Assembly: GCA_013140775.1 (NCBI GenBank)
Contig: JABFSA010000070.1
Coordinates: forward strand, 1 to 38,837
Reading direction: 5' to 3'
Source of the DNA: Acidobacteriota bacterium
GTDB taxonomy: Bacteria; Acidobacteriota; Vicinamibacteria; Vicinamibacterales; UBA2999
DNA length: 38,837 nt
The position numbers were made by a program, and so were the translations under genes. Below, piece after piece: positions 16,061 to 23,023 of this stretch. Positions within the stretch are counted from its first letter, which is position 1, and each line of letters opens with the position of its first letter. The notes beneath the pieces were generated by a model that saw only the letters and a program-made list of their open reading frames with translations, was not told where the DNA came from and did no database searches.

Positions 16061-17457
16061 TACTGAATTGGTCCTATCCGTTTGAGTTTTTCCACGAGGG
16101 TGGTGCGCTTGATCTGCAGCAGAGCCGCCGCCTTGTTCCGATTGCCAACGCAGCGCTCGAGTGCGCGATGAATGAGGTCACGCTCGATCGACGCGAGGTA
16201 CCTCGAGAGATTGATGCCCTCGTCCGGCAGTTCCACGAACGCTGACGGCAGTGCGGATGCACGCGGATGCAGTTCTGGCGGCAAGTCCGCGCTGTCGATC
16301 TCGCGTCGGCCTGCACCAAGGGCAACCGCCCGCTCGAGTGCGTTTTCAAGCTGGCGCACATTCCCCGGCCACGAATAGGCCATGAGCGCCCGCATTGCAC
16401 TCTGTGAGATCTTCACTTCAGCGCCTGGAGCGAATCTGCCGAGGAAGTGCTTGGCGAGCACCGGAATATCGTCACGCCGATCCCGCAACGGAGGGAGCTC
16501 GAGCGGAATGACGTTGAGTCGATAGTACAAGTCCTCACGAAATGCTCCGTCCGCGACCATCCGTGACAGCGAGGAGTTGGTGGCCGCGATCACGCGCACG
16601 TCCACCTTGACGGTCTGATTGTCGCCCACCCGCTCGAAGTTGCGTTCCTGCAGTACCCGGAGGAGTTTCATCTGCAGCCCGACACTCATCGTGCCCACTT
16701 CGTCGAGAAACAAGGTGCCCTTGTGCGCCTGCTCGAACCGCCCCTCGCGCGAACCTACGGCTCCGGTGAAAGCGCCGCGCACATGGCCGAAGAGCTCGGC
16801 CTCGAGCAGTGTTTCGGGTATCGCGCTGCAGTTCAGCGCCACGAACTTATGGGCCCGGCGGTCACTGTTGTGATGAATGGCTCGTGCCACCACTTCCTTG
16901 CCGGTGCCCGTCTCGCCCGTGATCAGGATCGTGCTGCTCGAACGAGCCACTGTTTCGAGGAGTTGAAACAGCGCACGCATGGGTTGACTGCGTCCGAGAA
17001 TGCCGCCGAACTGATAGCGCTCCTCGAGCTGCGAACGGAGATAGGCGTTCTCCGTTGCGAGCCGGCGCTGCTCCAGTGCCTTGTGCAGGACGTGCATCAG
17101 CTCGTCGAACTGGAAGGGCTTTGTGACGAAATCTGCGACGCCCTGCTTGCCGGCGTCCAGGGCATCCTTGAAGTTTCCGTACCCGGTAATCACGATGGCG
17201 ACGATGGCCGGGTAGCGGCCAACGGAGGCATTGACCACCTGCCTCCCGTCTACCCCGGGCAGGCGCAGGTCGGTGACGAGGATGTCAAAGGCAAACTGCT
17301 CGAGCAGTTCCAGCGCTTTTTCACCGGTTTCAGCCTCGACAACCTCGAATCCCCGCTCCCTGAGCCGGGCCGCGGTAACCGTCCGCAGGGCGCCTTCGTC
17401 GTCGACCAGCAGGAGGTGGGGGGTAGGCTGGGACATCGAGCGCCAACATGTTGACAC
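16060..17457 (-). CDS. sigma-54-dependent response regulator (NtrC family)
   Basis: Activator of RpoN-dependent promoters controlled by phosphorylation. Three domains are complete in 465 residues. The receiver domain spans about 12-128, with acidic pair DD19-20, phospho-acceptor D63 in VTDLRLPG, ITGYG and K113 in TKPF. The AAA+ domain spans about 150-390, with Walker A GETGTGKE (181-188), the sigma-54-contacting GAFTGA loop (228-233) and Walker B LFLDEVG (249-255). A Fis-type HTH lies at about 425-462 (NRNKAAALLQIKRTTL). GTG at 17457 gives 465 residues; ATG at 17436 (MSQPTPHLLLVDDEG) is equally plausible, and neither has a clear Shine-Dalgarno. Its TAA overlaps the next ATG. A good sigma-54 promoter lies 0.9 kb away at 18323, a natural candidate target. 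The cognate kinase may be the convergent hybrid kinase at 19193-20788. Confidence 0.95.
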   Translation of the reverse strand: MSTCWRSMSQPTPHLLLVDDEGALRTVTAARLRERGFEVVEAETGEKALELLEQFAFDILVTDLRLPGVDGRQVVNASVGRYPAIVAIVITGYGNFKDALDAGKQGVADFVTKPFQFDELMHVLHKALEQRRLATENAYLRSQLEERYQFGGILGRSQPMRALFQLLETVARSSSTILITGETGTGKEVVARAIHHNSDRRAHKFVALNCSAIPETLLEAELFGHVRGAFTGAVGSREGRFEQAHKGTLFLDEVGTMSVGLQMKLLRVLQERNFERVGDNQTVKVDVRVIAATNSSLSRMVADGAFREDLYYRLNVIPLELPPLRDRRDDIPVLAKHFLGRFAPGAEVKISQSAMRALMAYSWPGNVRQLENALERAVALGAGRREIDSADLPPELHPRASALPSAFVELPDEGINLSRYLASIERDLIHRALERCVGNRNKAAALLQIKRTTLVEKLKRIGPIQ

Positions 17458-17565
17458 AGAACAACAGGAGGGGCGGATCTACCGGATTCCGTTGCGGAGC
17501 CGATAGAGCATTTTGTAGAGAAAGGGGTGCCCGCGGAGTGACCGGGGGCCAAACGAGAATCAACT

Positions 17566-17778
17566 ATGGATCGCCAGACTTTGTCCATCATGAAAGCGTG
17601 CGAAGCAGTCGGCGTCAGCCGCCGCACGATATACAACTGGATCGCCGCCGGGAAAGTGGAATACGTGCGAACCGCCGGTGGATCGATCCGCATCTTCGCC
17701 GACACGCTGTGGCGGGACGCCACCCCAGCCACGAGCGCCGCGACGACGGGCGCCGCGAGTCCGATGGGACACGTGTGA
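17566..17778 (+). CDS. small HTH DNA-binding protein (BldC/excisionase-like, MerR superfamily)
   Basis: A 70-residue single-domain DNA-binding protein. Residues 5-50 read as a winged HTH of the HTH_17/excisionase type: LSIMKACEAVGVSRRTIYNWI (helix-turn-helix), then AAGKVEYVRTAGGSIRIFADTLWR (wing and C-terminal helix). Residues 52-70 are a short Ala/Thr-rich tail. Such proteins include phage excisionases and BldC-like regulators. There is no integrase, att site or phage gene nearby, so a regulator is more likely. ATG at 17566 sits 110 bp from the divergent sigma-54 regulator start. Its last codon and stop (GTGTGA) overlap the GTG start of the next gene, so the two products are likely made in a fixed ratio and may act together. 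Confidence 0.78.
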   Translation: MDRQTLSIMKACEAVGVSRRTIYNWIAAGKVEYVRTAGGSIRIFADTLWRDATPATSAATTGAASPMGHV

Positions 17779-18020
17779 GTCTCGCTTCGCACCCTGGTGA
17801 CACCCAGGTGAGCGAACATCGAGCGTCGGACGAGCTGAGCCGCCTGTTTCACAGGCTGAACAACCAGCTCGGTATCGTCCTGGCTCACGCGGAAATGCTC
17901 GAGGAGAAGGCCGTCGACGAGACCCATCGTCAGCACGCCGCACGAGTGGTCTCGAGCGTCCTTGACGCGCTCGGCACCTCCCGGGACATCCGACGTCTGT
18001 CCGATACGGTTACCCCCTAA
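17775..18020 (+). CDS. stand-alone histidine-kinase dimerisation/phosphoacceptor-like protein (81 aa)
   Basis: An 81-residue protein starting at GTG 17775, overlapping the HTH gene stop (GTGA). Residues 18-75 resemble the DHp (HisKA) helical hairpin of histidine kinases. SRLFHRLNNQLGIVLAHAEM (22-41) lines up with GVAHELNNPLATILSWAERL of the full hybrid kinase encoded at 19193-20788, placing His26 at the phosphorylation site. A second helix follows (THRQHAARVVSSVLDALGTS). No ATP-binding domain, sensor or membrane segment is present, so it cannot phosphorylate itself. It could relay phosphate, act as a decoy, or form mixed dimers with a kinase. It belongs to the two-gene unit divergent from the sigma-54 regulator. 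The frame is supported by this motif and by the overlap. Confidence 0.68.
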   Translation: MSLASHPGDTQVSEHRASDELSRLFHRLNNQLGIVLAHAEMLEEKAVDETHRQHAARVVSSVLDALGTSRDIRRLSDTVTP

Positions 18021-18365
18021 CCGACGGGCCGCGAGGCCACTCACTCGACGCTCGTTGGGTTCCGAATCGGGACAAACAAGTCCCAATCACTCAGGTCGGA
18101 TCCATAACCGGGACACAAAGACGAAATTTGTGATCGCGCCAGTCAAATTTTTGGCGACGCGCCGATTCGGAATCGTCAAAGAACTGACGATCTAAGCAAT
18201 TCTGCACGCGGTTTCACGGTGCGCTCCACGGCGCTCTTCCCGGAAACAAGTGCATAACTGTCACATAGTTACCAGCACTTAGGCCCGCAAAATATCGCTC
18301 CCTGAGCGGCTCCGGTCGCAGGTGGTACCCGAGTTGCCTAGGACTGCGTCGGAGGTTACAGAATC
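18021..18365 (+). promoter_or_regulatory. 345-bp inverted-repeat-rich control region upstream of the sigma factor gene
   Basis: No gene is visible. The region is more AT-rich than its surroundings and holds several exact inverted repeats: 11-bp arms at 18060-18070 and 18162-18172 (TTCCGAATCGG and its complement); GGGAC/GTCCC at 18069-18084; AAATTTG/CAAATTT at 18124-18150; ATCGTCA/TGACGAT with a 6-bp centre at 18172-18191; and a nested pair at 18248-18280 (AAGTGC/GCACTT outside, TAACT/AGTTA inside). The last two lie about 165 and 85 bp before the predicted start of transcription, the range where NtrC-type activators bind. The -24/-12 promoter is listed separately. Confidence 0.55.
18323..18337 (+). 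promoter_or_regulatory. -24/-12 (sigma-54) promoter for the FliA-like sigma factor
   Basis: TGGTACCCGAGTTGC matches 9 of 11 defined positions of TGGCACG-N4-TTGC, with the invariant GG and GC exactly 10 bp apart and a perfect TTGC. The predicted transcription start is near 18348. The Shine-Dalgarno GGAGG at 18351-18355 and ATG at 18366 follow directly. A sigma-54 response regulator gene lies 0.9 kb away. Confidence 0.68.
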
Positions 18366-19367
18366 ATGCGTGCCCACGTTAAAGCAAATCCGCGAGTTGT
18401 TGCCTGCATACCCTTTGTTGAACAGCTTGCCCGTCGGGTCGCGGCCACCATGCCGCACTCGATCGACATTGGCGATCTCGTTCAGGACGGTGTGATTGGC
18501 TTGATCGACGCAGCTCGCCGGTTTGACGAGGGGCGCGGCATCAAGTTCGAAACCTTCGCCGAGCGGCGCATTCGCGGGGCGATGATCGATGCCCTCCGGA
18601 AGGATGCCTGGCCGCGAGGCGTTCGTCGCCAGCGTCGCGAACTGGAGGCCGCCCGGGAGGAACTCCGGCGCGAGCTGGGATGCGAGCCGTCTCTGGCGGA
18701 TCTGGCTGCCAAGGTTGGTTCCGACGAGAAGCGGTTGGGCCGGACGATTGTCCGGATCAACGCGATTGAGTCGACATCGCCTCTGGCCAACAACGATCGC
18801 GTCGACGAGTCCTCACTCCCGCAAGCCCTGGTACCCTCCGAACCCGAACAACCCGACACCGCTTACGAACGAGCCGAGACGAGAGATCGCGTGCTGCAGG
18901 CCATCGCCTCGCTGCCCCCGCGTGAGCAGAAGGTCATCAGCCTGTACTACTACGGCGAAGTCACCATGAAGCAGATCGGCGCGGAGATTGGCGTGAACGA
19001 ATCGCGCGTGTCGCAGCTCCATGCGCGAGCCGTTCGCCGGCTTCGCGACGCGCTCAGCGCAATTGTGCCGCCGGCCGAAGCCGCGAACGTCATGCGCACC
19101 ACGCTTCTCGCGTTCCGTCAGAAACCGCAGATGGCGAAAGCCACGTGGGAGAGCCAGTCGGCTGCGACGCCAGCGTCAGCTGTGGTTGTGGCCTATCCGA
19201 GTGTTTCGCGGACTGCGCGGAGCAAGTCACCGAGCCTGAACGGCTTGGCGAGCCAGCGGCAGCCGCTGTCTTCGAGGAAGCGTTCGGCATCAGTGCCGGC
19301 GACGTCGCCGGTGACGAAGATGACGCGGCGCGCCAATGCAGGCGTGGTGGCCGCGATCGCGCGATAG
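18366..19367 (+). CDS. FliA/WhiG-family (sigma-28 type) RNA polymerase sigma factor with C-terminal extension
   Basis: Alternative sigma factor of 333 residues. Region 2 is clear at about 12-85 (IDIGDLVQDGVIGLIDAARR, FETFAERRIRGAMIDALRKD). It is followed by the FliA-specific WPRGVRRQRRELEAAREEL, region 3 at about 98-165 and region 4 at about 172-232 (LPPREQKVISLYYYGEVTMK, IGVNESRVSQLHARAVRRLR). FliA proteins normally end near residue 240-250. Here a basic Ser/Ala-rich tail continues to 333, and its last 58 residues are antisense to the convergent kinase gene. The ATG has a good Shine-Dalgarno (GGAGG, 10 bp upstream). A -24/-12 promoter stands just before it, so expression likely depends on RpoN. 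No flagellar genes are present, so the regulon is unknown. Confidence 0.88.
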   Translation: MRAHVKANPRVVACIPFVEQLARRVAATMPHSIDIGDLVQDGVIGLIDAARRFDEGRGIKFETFAERRIRGAMIDALRKDAWPRGVRRQRRELEAAREELRRELGCEPSLADLAAKVGSDEKRLGRTIVRINAIESTSPLANNDRVDESSLPQALVPSEPEQPDTAYERAETRDRVLQAIASLPPREQKVISLYYYGEVTMKQIGAEIGVNESRVSQLHARAVRRLRDALSAIVPPAEAANVMRTTLLAFRQKPQMAKATWESQSAATPASAVVVAYPSVSRTARSKSPSLNGLASQRQPLSSRKRSASVPATSPVTKMTRRANAGVVAAIAR

Positions 19368-20788
19368 AGCGTCATTCCGTCCACCCGAGGCATCTTCAGG
19401 TCGCAGACGACGACATCGTAGGAGTTCTGTCTGAGGCGCGAAAGCGCCTCTTCGCCGTCGGCTGCGTGATCCACGACCAGGCCGGACGCCACGAGCGACT
19501 CCGCAACGACCGCCGCGAGTGAGCGCTCGTCTTCCACGAGCAATACCCGTGCACCCTGTACGGCTTCCATCGACACGCCAGCCGAGACTTTCGGGACACT
19601 GCGCTCGTCGCCGCTGACGGGCAACTCCACAACGAACGTTGCGCCATGTCCGGGCGTTGAACTGACCCGGATGCGCCCGCCGTGTTCCTGGACGATCGCG
19701 TAAGCGACCGCCAGCCCGAGACCTGTCCCGTGTCCAACCTCTTTCGTCGTGAAGAAGGGGTCGAAGATCTTGCTCTGAATCTCACTCGGGATCCCCGGGC
19801 CGTTGTCCGTGACCTCCAGCGAGACGGCATCACGTTCAACATCGACCCACGTGCGAACGACGAGGTTACCGTTGTCGCCCATCGAGAGCATTGCCTGCTC
19901 GGCGTTCGTCAAAAGGTTGAGCAGCACTTGCGTGAGCTGGTGAGCGTCGGCGAGGACCGGCGGTAGACCCGAAGCAAGAGCCGTGTTGATCGTGATACGC
20001 GTCGGGACCTGGTCATACGTGCGTCTCGCCAGGGTGTCGCTCACGATCTGGTTGAGATCGATCATCGCGCGTGTCGAACGGCGCTTGCGAGCAAAGGTCA
20101 ACAGATTGCGGACGATTCTCGCTGCGCGTTCCGCCTCGCCAAGAATCACTTCGATCCCCGACCGGACACCCTCATCAAGCGGCTTTGTCGACAATCGCTC
20201 CGCCCAGCTCAGGATCGTTGCCAGCGGATTGTTGAGCTCGTGGGCGACACCTGAAATGGTCTGCCCGAGCGCCGCCATCTTTTCCGCCTGGATGAGCTGC
20301 TGGTAGAGGTCCCTGGACTGGTCGTCCATTCGCCGGCGGGCGCTGATGTCGCGAATCAAGGCCTCGACGCGCAGACCCCCGCGGCTTTTGCCCTGCGATC
20401 GTGCCGTGACTTCGACCCACATCGGCGAGCCGTCGAAACGTCGCAGACGCAGCAGGTAGTCGGTGAGGGATCCCTCGACGGCGAGCCGGTCCAGGAATGG
20501 CGCGCGGGCCATCGGGTCGGCGAACCGCTCGGGCGCGAACGGTGCAACTTCAGATTCGGGTGTGTCCGCGGGGTAGCCGAAGATCGTTTTCAGCGCCGGG
20601 TTGGCGGCGTGTGTCGATCCACCAGCTCCTTCGGTTCCTGGCTTGATGATTCCGACGAAGGCGCCTTCGCGGACGGATTCGACGAGTCTGGCCAGCGCCG
20701 CGGTATGCCGGCTGCGCGAGGCGACCCGCTTCCGTGACCCGGTCCGGATCGCCTTACTCCGTGCCACCACCCCGAGGACCGAGGGCAA
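19193..20788 (-). CDS. hybrid sensor histidine kinase (PAS-HisKA-HATPase-REC)
   Basis: Soluble kinase with its own receiver domain. In order: a PAS-like sensor (about 30-150, ending in the VEALIRDISARRRM PAC motif); HisKA at about 168-235 with His183 in SGVAHELNNPLATILSW; HATPase at about 275-390 with N-box LLNLLTNAEQAML, G1 DNGPGIP, F-box FDPFFTTK and G2 GTGLGLAVAY; and a receiver at about 413-530 with phospho-acceptor Asp in VVCDLKMPRVDG and Lys in LAKPF. No membrane helix is seen, so the signal is cytosolic. The annotated start is TTG at 20788, overlapping the fabZ end by 35 bp; a GTG at 20767 is another choice, and the true start is uncertain. It converges on the sigma factor gene with a 175-bp overlap. 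It could be the phosphodonor for the nearby sigma-54 regulator. Confidence 0.92.
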   Translation of the reverse strand: MPSVLGVVARSKAIRTGSRKRVASRSRHTAALARLVESVREGAFVGIIKPGTEGAGGSTHAANPALKTIFGYPADTPESEVAPFAPERFADPMARAPFLDRLAVEGSLTDYLLRLRRFDGSPMWVEVTARSQGKSRGGLRVEALIRDISARRRMDDQSRDLYQQLIQAEKMAALGQTISGVAHELNNPLATILSWAERLSTKPLDEGVRSGIEVILGEAERAARIVRNLLTFARKRRSTRAMIDLNQIVSDTLARRTYDQVPTRITINTALASGLPPVLADAHQLTQVLLNLLTNAEQAMLSMGDNGNLVVRTWVDVERDAVSLEVTDNGPGIPSEIQSKIFDPFFTTKEVGHGTGLGLAVAYAIVQEHGGRIRVSSTPGHGATFVVELPVSGDERSVPKVSAGVSMEAVQGARVLLVEDERSLAAVVAESLVASGLVVDHAADGEEALSRLRQNSYDVVVCDLKMPRVDGMTLYRAIAATTPALARRVIFVTGDVAGTDAERFLEDSGCRWLAKPFRLGDLLRAVRETLG

Positions 20789-21215
20789 AGGTCATGGTTC
20801 CACCCACGACAACGCGGCCGTTCACGCGCGCGAAGCCGTCGAGCTGGCCGACGCGGCTGCGGAGGCGTTTCACCTGCGCCTCGATGACCACCACGTCTCC
20901 CGGACGCACCGGGCCGCGGAATCGCACGCGCTCGATGCCCATGAGAAAGATCAGTTTTTCGCGATTCTCGGGCTTCGACAGGATCAGAATCGCTCCAACC
21001 TGGGCGATCGCCTCCGTCAGGATTGTTGGAGGCAACGCGGGGAGCTCTCCTGCCTGATGCGCCAGACAGGGCTCGTTGCGCGAAATGTTCTTGATGCCGA
21101 CGATTCGCTTGTCGGGCTCGAGCTCCGTAATCCGATCGACGAGCAGAAACGGATAGCGGTGGGGCAGGATCCGCTCGATGACGCTGTAGTCGAGCGGAAG
21201 TGTCAACGTGTCCAT
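20754..21215 (-). CDS. fabZ: 3-hydroxyacyl-[acyl-carrier-protein] dehydratase FabZ
   Basis: Hot-dog-fold enzyme that removes water from 3-hydroxyacyl-ACP in fatty acid elongation; it also supplies chains for lipid A. The 153-residue length is normal. Hallmarks are IERILPHRYPFLLVDRITEL with the catalytic His, GIKNISRNEP, PTILTEAIAQVGAIL with the catalytic acidic residue, GIERVRFRGPVRPGD and GRVVVGGTMTFAL. ATG at 21215 is chosen because the family motif starts 15 residues later; the open frame upstream runs into the divergent gene and is not coding. Only 36 bp separate it from the divergent GAF-PP2C gene. Its 3' end overlaps the hybrid kinase gene. Confidence 0.95.
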   Translation of the reverse strand: MDTLTLPLDYSVIERILPHRYPFLLVDRITELEPDKRIVGIKNISRNEPCLAHQAGELPALPPTILTEAIAQVGAILILSKPENREKLIFLMGIERVRFRGPVRPGDVVVIEAQVKRLRSRVGQLDGFARVNGRVVVGGTMTFALGPRGGGTE

Positions 21216-21228
21216 CAGAGGCGTCCAG

Positions 21229-21234
21229 TATAAT
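21229..21234 (+). promoter_or_regulatory. TATAAT -10 element in the 36-bp divergent gap
   Basis: A perfect TATAAT lies 17 bp before the ATG of the GAF-PP2C gene. No good -35 stands at the right distance on the plus strand (ACGTGT at 17 bp). The overlapping complement gives TATACT on the minus strand (21226-21231), which could serve fabZ. The two genes may therefore compete for the same short promoter region. Confidence 0.4.
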
Positions 21235-21251
21235 CCGTCCACTGCGAGCCC

Positions 21252-23021
21252 ATGAGCGCGCCTTCCGTACGTCCACCTTCCGATACCGAACTCCTTTCGA
21301 CACTGTTCGACCTGGGTCGAGAGGTGATGTCCGTACTCGATCTCGAGGAGCTCCTCGCCAAGATCCCGCAACTCATCGCGCGGCTCACGCGTTTCAACGC
21401 GTTTTCGGTGTACCTGCTCGATGAGGCACGCCAGGAGCTGACGATTGCTTACGCTGTCGGATATCCCGAGGGTGTCACGGGCACCCTTCGTCTCCAGGTC
21501 GGACAGGGTGTCGTAGGAGCCGCCGTCGAAGAAGGCCGGCCGATTCTGGTGAACGACATTCGGCTCGAGCCGCGGTACCAGGGACCGCTGAGAAACATGT
21601 TGTCCCAGCTCGCCGTGCCGATGCGCCGCAAAGGCAAGGTTATCGGGGCGCTGAATCTGCTGAACGAGGTTGCCGGCGCGTTCACCACGCAGGACGAAGC
21701 GTTGCTGCGGCAGTTTGCGGCCCACGTCGCGGTGGCGATTGAGAACGCGCGGCTCTTCAAGTCTGAACGGCAGTATGTCGACACGCTCGAAACGCTCGCC
21801 GAGATCGGCCGCGAGATGTCGTCCATCCTCGACCTGGACGTTCTTCTGACGCGGATTGCGAGCCTCACCAAACGTCTCATCGACTACCGGACGTTCGGCA
21901 TTCTGCTGCTCAACGAAGCCACACAGAACCTCGAGATGAAGTTCGCGGTTCGATACGGAGAGGACGCGACCTCGAAGAGTGTGAAGGTCGGGAAGGGCCT
22001 TGTCGGATGGGCGGCTCTGCACAAGGAGCCCGTGCTCGTCGCCGACGTGTCGCAGGACTCGCGCTACCTCCACCTGGTGCCGGACGCGCGATCAGAGCTG
22101 GTGATTCCGATGCTGATCAAGGATCGGTGCATCGGTGTGTTCGACCTCGAAAGTCCCGAGCTCAACGCGTTTACCAAAGAGCACACGGAACTGCTGACCC
22201 TTCTCGCCAGCCAGGCTGCCGTCGCCGTCGAGAACGCCAGACTCTATGACGAGGTACGGCGCCGCGAAGAGCGTATCGACAAAGAGCTGAGGTTCGCGCA
22301 ACGCGTGCAGATGGCCCTGATGCCCGCGGAACCGCCCGCGCTTCGCCGCGCACAGGTCGCCGGCCGATTTGAACCTGCGCGCGAGCTTGGAGGCGACCTG
22401 CACGACTTTCTCGTCCCCGCGAAAGACACGCTGGTGGTGGCGGTGGGAGACGTCTCCGGCAAGGGCGCGCCTGCTGCGCTGTACGGGGCTTTTGCGGCAG
22501 AGCTCGTGCGGTCACGAACGTTGCGCCGCCGCTACACGCCGGAGCGATTCAGCGTGTCTGGCGTTCTGCAGTCGATGAACAGCATCCTGCACGAACGGCA
22601 GCTGGAGGAGTACTACTGCACGCTGTGCTACGCGCTCTTCGACTTCACGCGGCAGGATCTAACGCTCTCGAACTCCGGTCTGCCATATCCGATACGGTGC
22701 TCAGGTGAAGAGTGCGGCCAGATCGAACTGCCCGGCGTTCCGCTGGGCTCCTTTCCAGGAATTACCTACGACGAGATCACCCTGCCTCTGCACGACGGCG
22801 ATCTGTTCGTGTTTTGCACCGACGGCATCTACGAGACCCTGAACGATCAGCGGGTGGAGTTTGGCACGCAGCGCGCCTGCGACGTCGTTCGCGCCCACCG
22901 TACAGAGTCGGCGCGCGACATTGTGACCGCGATCTTCGATGCCACCAGCGACTTCCGCGGCTCTTCGTCACAGGACGACGACATGACAGCCGTCGTCGTA
23001 AAAATCACGTCCAGCAAGTGA
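21252..23021 (+). CDS. GAF-GAF-PP2C (RsbU/SpoIIE-type) protein phosphatase
   Basis: Cytosolic serine/threonine phosphatase of the PPM type, which in known systems dephosphorylates anti-sigma antagonists (partner switching). The 589-residue protein begins with a helical segment and two GAF sensor domains at about 30-170 (FSVYLLDEARQELTIAYAVG, VGQGVVGAAVEEGRPILVND) and 185-340 (IGREMSSILDLDVLLTRIAS, KSVKVGKGLVGWAALHKEPV). A coiled linker follows (about 340-365). The PP2C domain at about 370-588 keeps the metal-binding acidic residues: GGDLHDFLV, VAVGDVSGKGAPAALY, VFCTDGIYE and QDDDMTAVVVKI. No anti-sigma factor or STAS gene lies nearby, so its partner is elsewhere. It is divergent from fabZ. 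Confidence 0.92.
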   Translation: MSAPSVRPPSDTELLSTLFDLGREVMSVLDLEELLAKIPQLIARLTRFNAFSVYLLDEARQELTIAYAVGYPEGVTGTLRLQVGQGVVGAAVEEGRPILVNDIRLEPRYQGPLRNMLSQLAVPMRRKGKVIGALNLLNEVAGAFTTQDEALLRQFAAHVAVAIENARLFKSERQYVDTLETLAEIGREMSSILDLDVLLTRIASLTKRLIDYRTFGILLLNEATQNLEMKFAVRYGEDATSKSVKVGKGLVGWAALHKEPVLVADVSQDSRYLHLVPDARSELVIPMLIKDRCIGVFDLESPELNAFTKEHTELLTLLASQAAVAVENARLYDEVRRREERIDKELRFAQRVQMALMPAEPPALRRAQVAGRFEPARELGGDLHDFLVPAKDTLVVAVGDVSGKGAPAALYGAFAAELVRSRTLRRRYTPERFSVSGVLQSMNSILHERQLEEYYCTLCYALFDFTRQDLTLSNSGLPYPIRCSGEECGQIELPGVPLGSFPGITYDEITLPLHDGDLFVFCTDGIYETLNDQRVEFGTQRACDVVRAHRTESARDIVTAIFDATSDFRGSSSQDDDMTAVVVKITSSK

Positions 23022-23023
23022 AA

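Noticed and set aside
17451..17456. TTGACA as a -35 for the HTH gene
   Set aside because: No acceptable -10 lies 16-18 bp downstream, and it sits at the very start of the divergent regulator's coding region.
17448..17774. Upstream part of the frame leading into the 81-aa phosphoacceptor protein
   Set aside because: It overlaps the HTH gene in another frame and reads as Arg/His-rich noise; the kinase-like sequence begins only after the GTG at 17775.
17566..17778. Excisionase of an integrated element
   Set aside because: The fold fits, but no integrase, attachment site, tRNA or phage gene is present nearby, and its partner gene is a signalling-type protein.
21216..22073. N-terminal extension of fabZ to 439 residues
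   Set aside because: The extension is antisense to the GAF-PP2C gene. FabZ proteins start where the ATG at 21215 places it.
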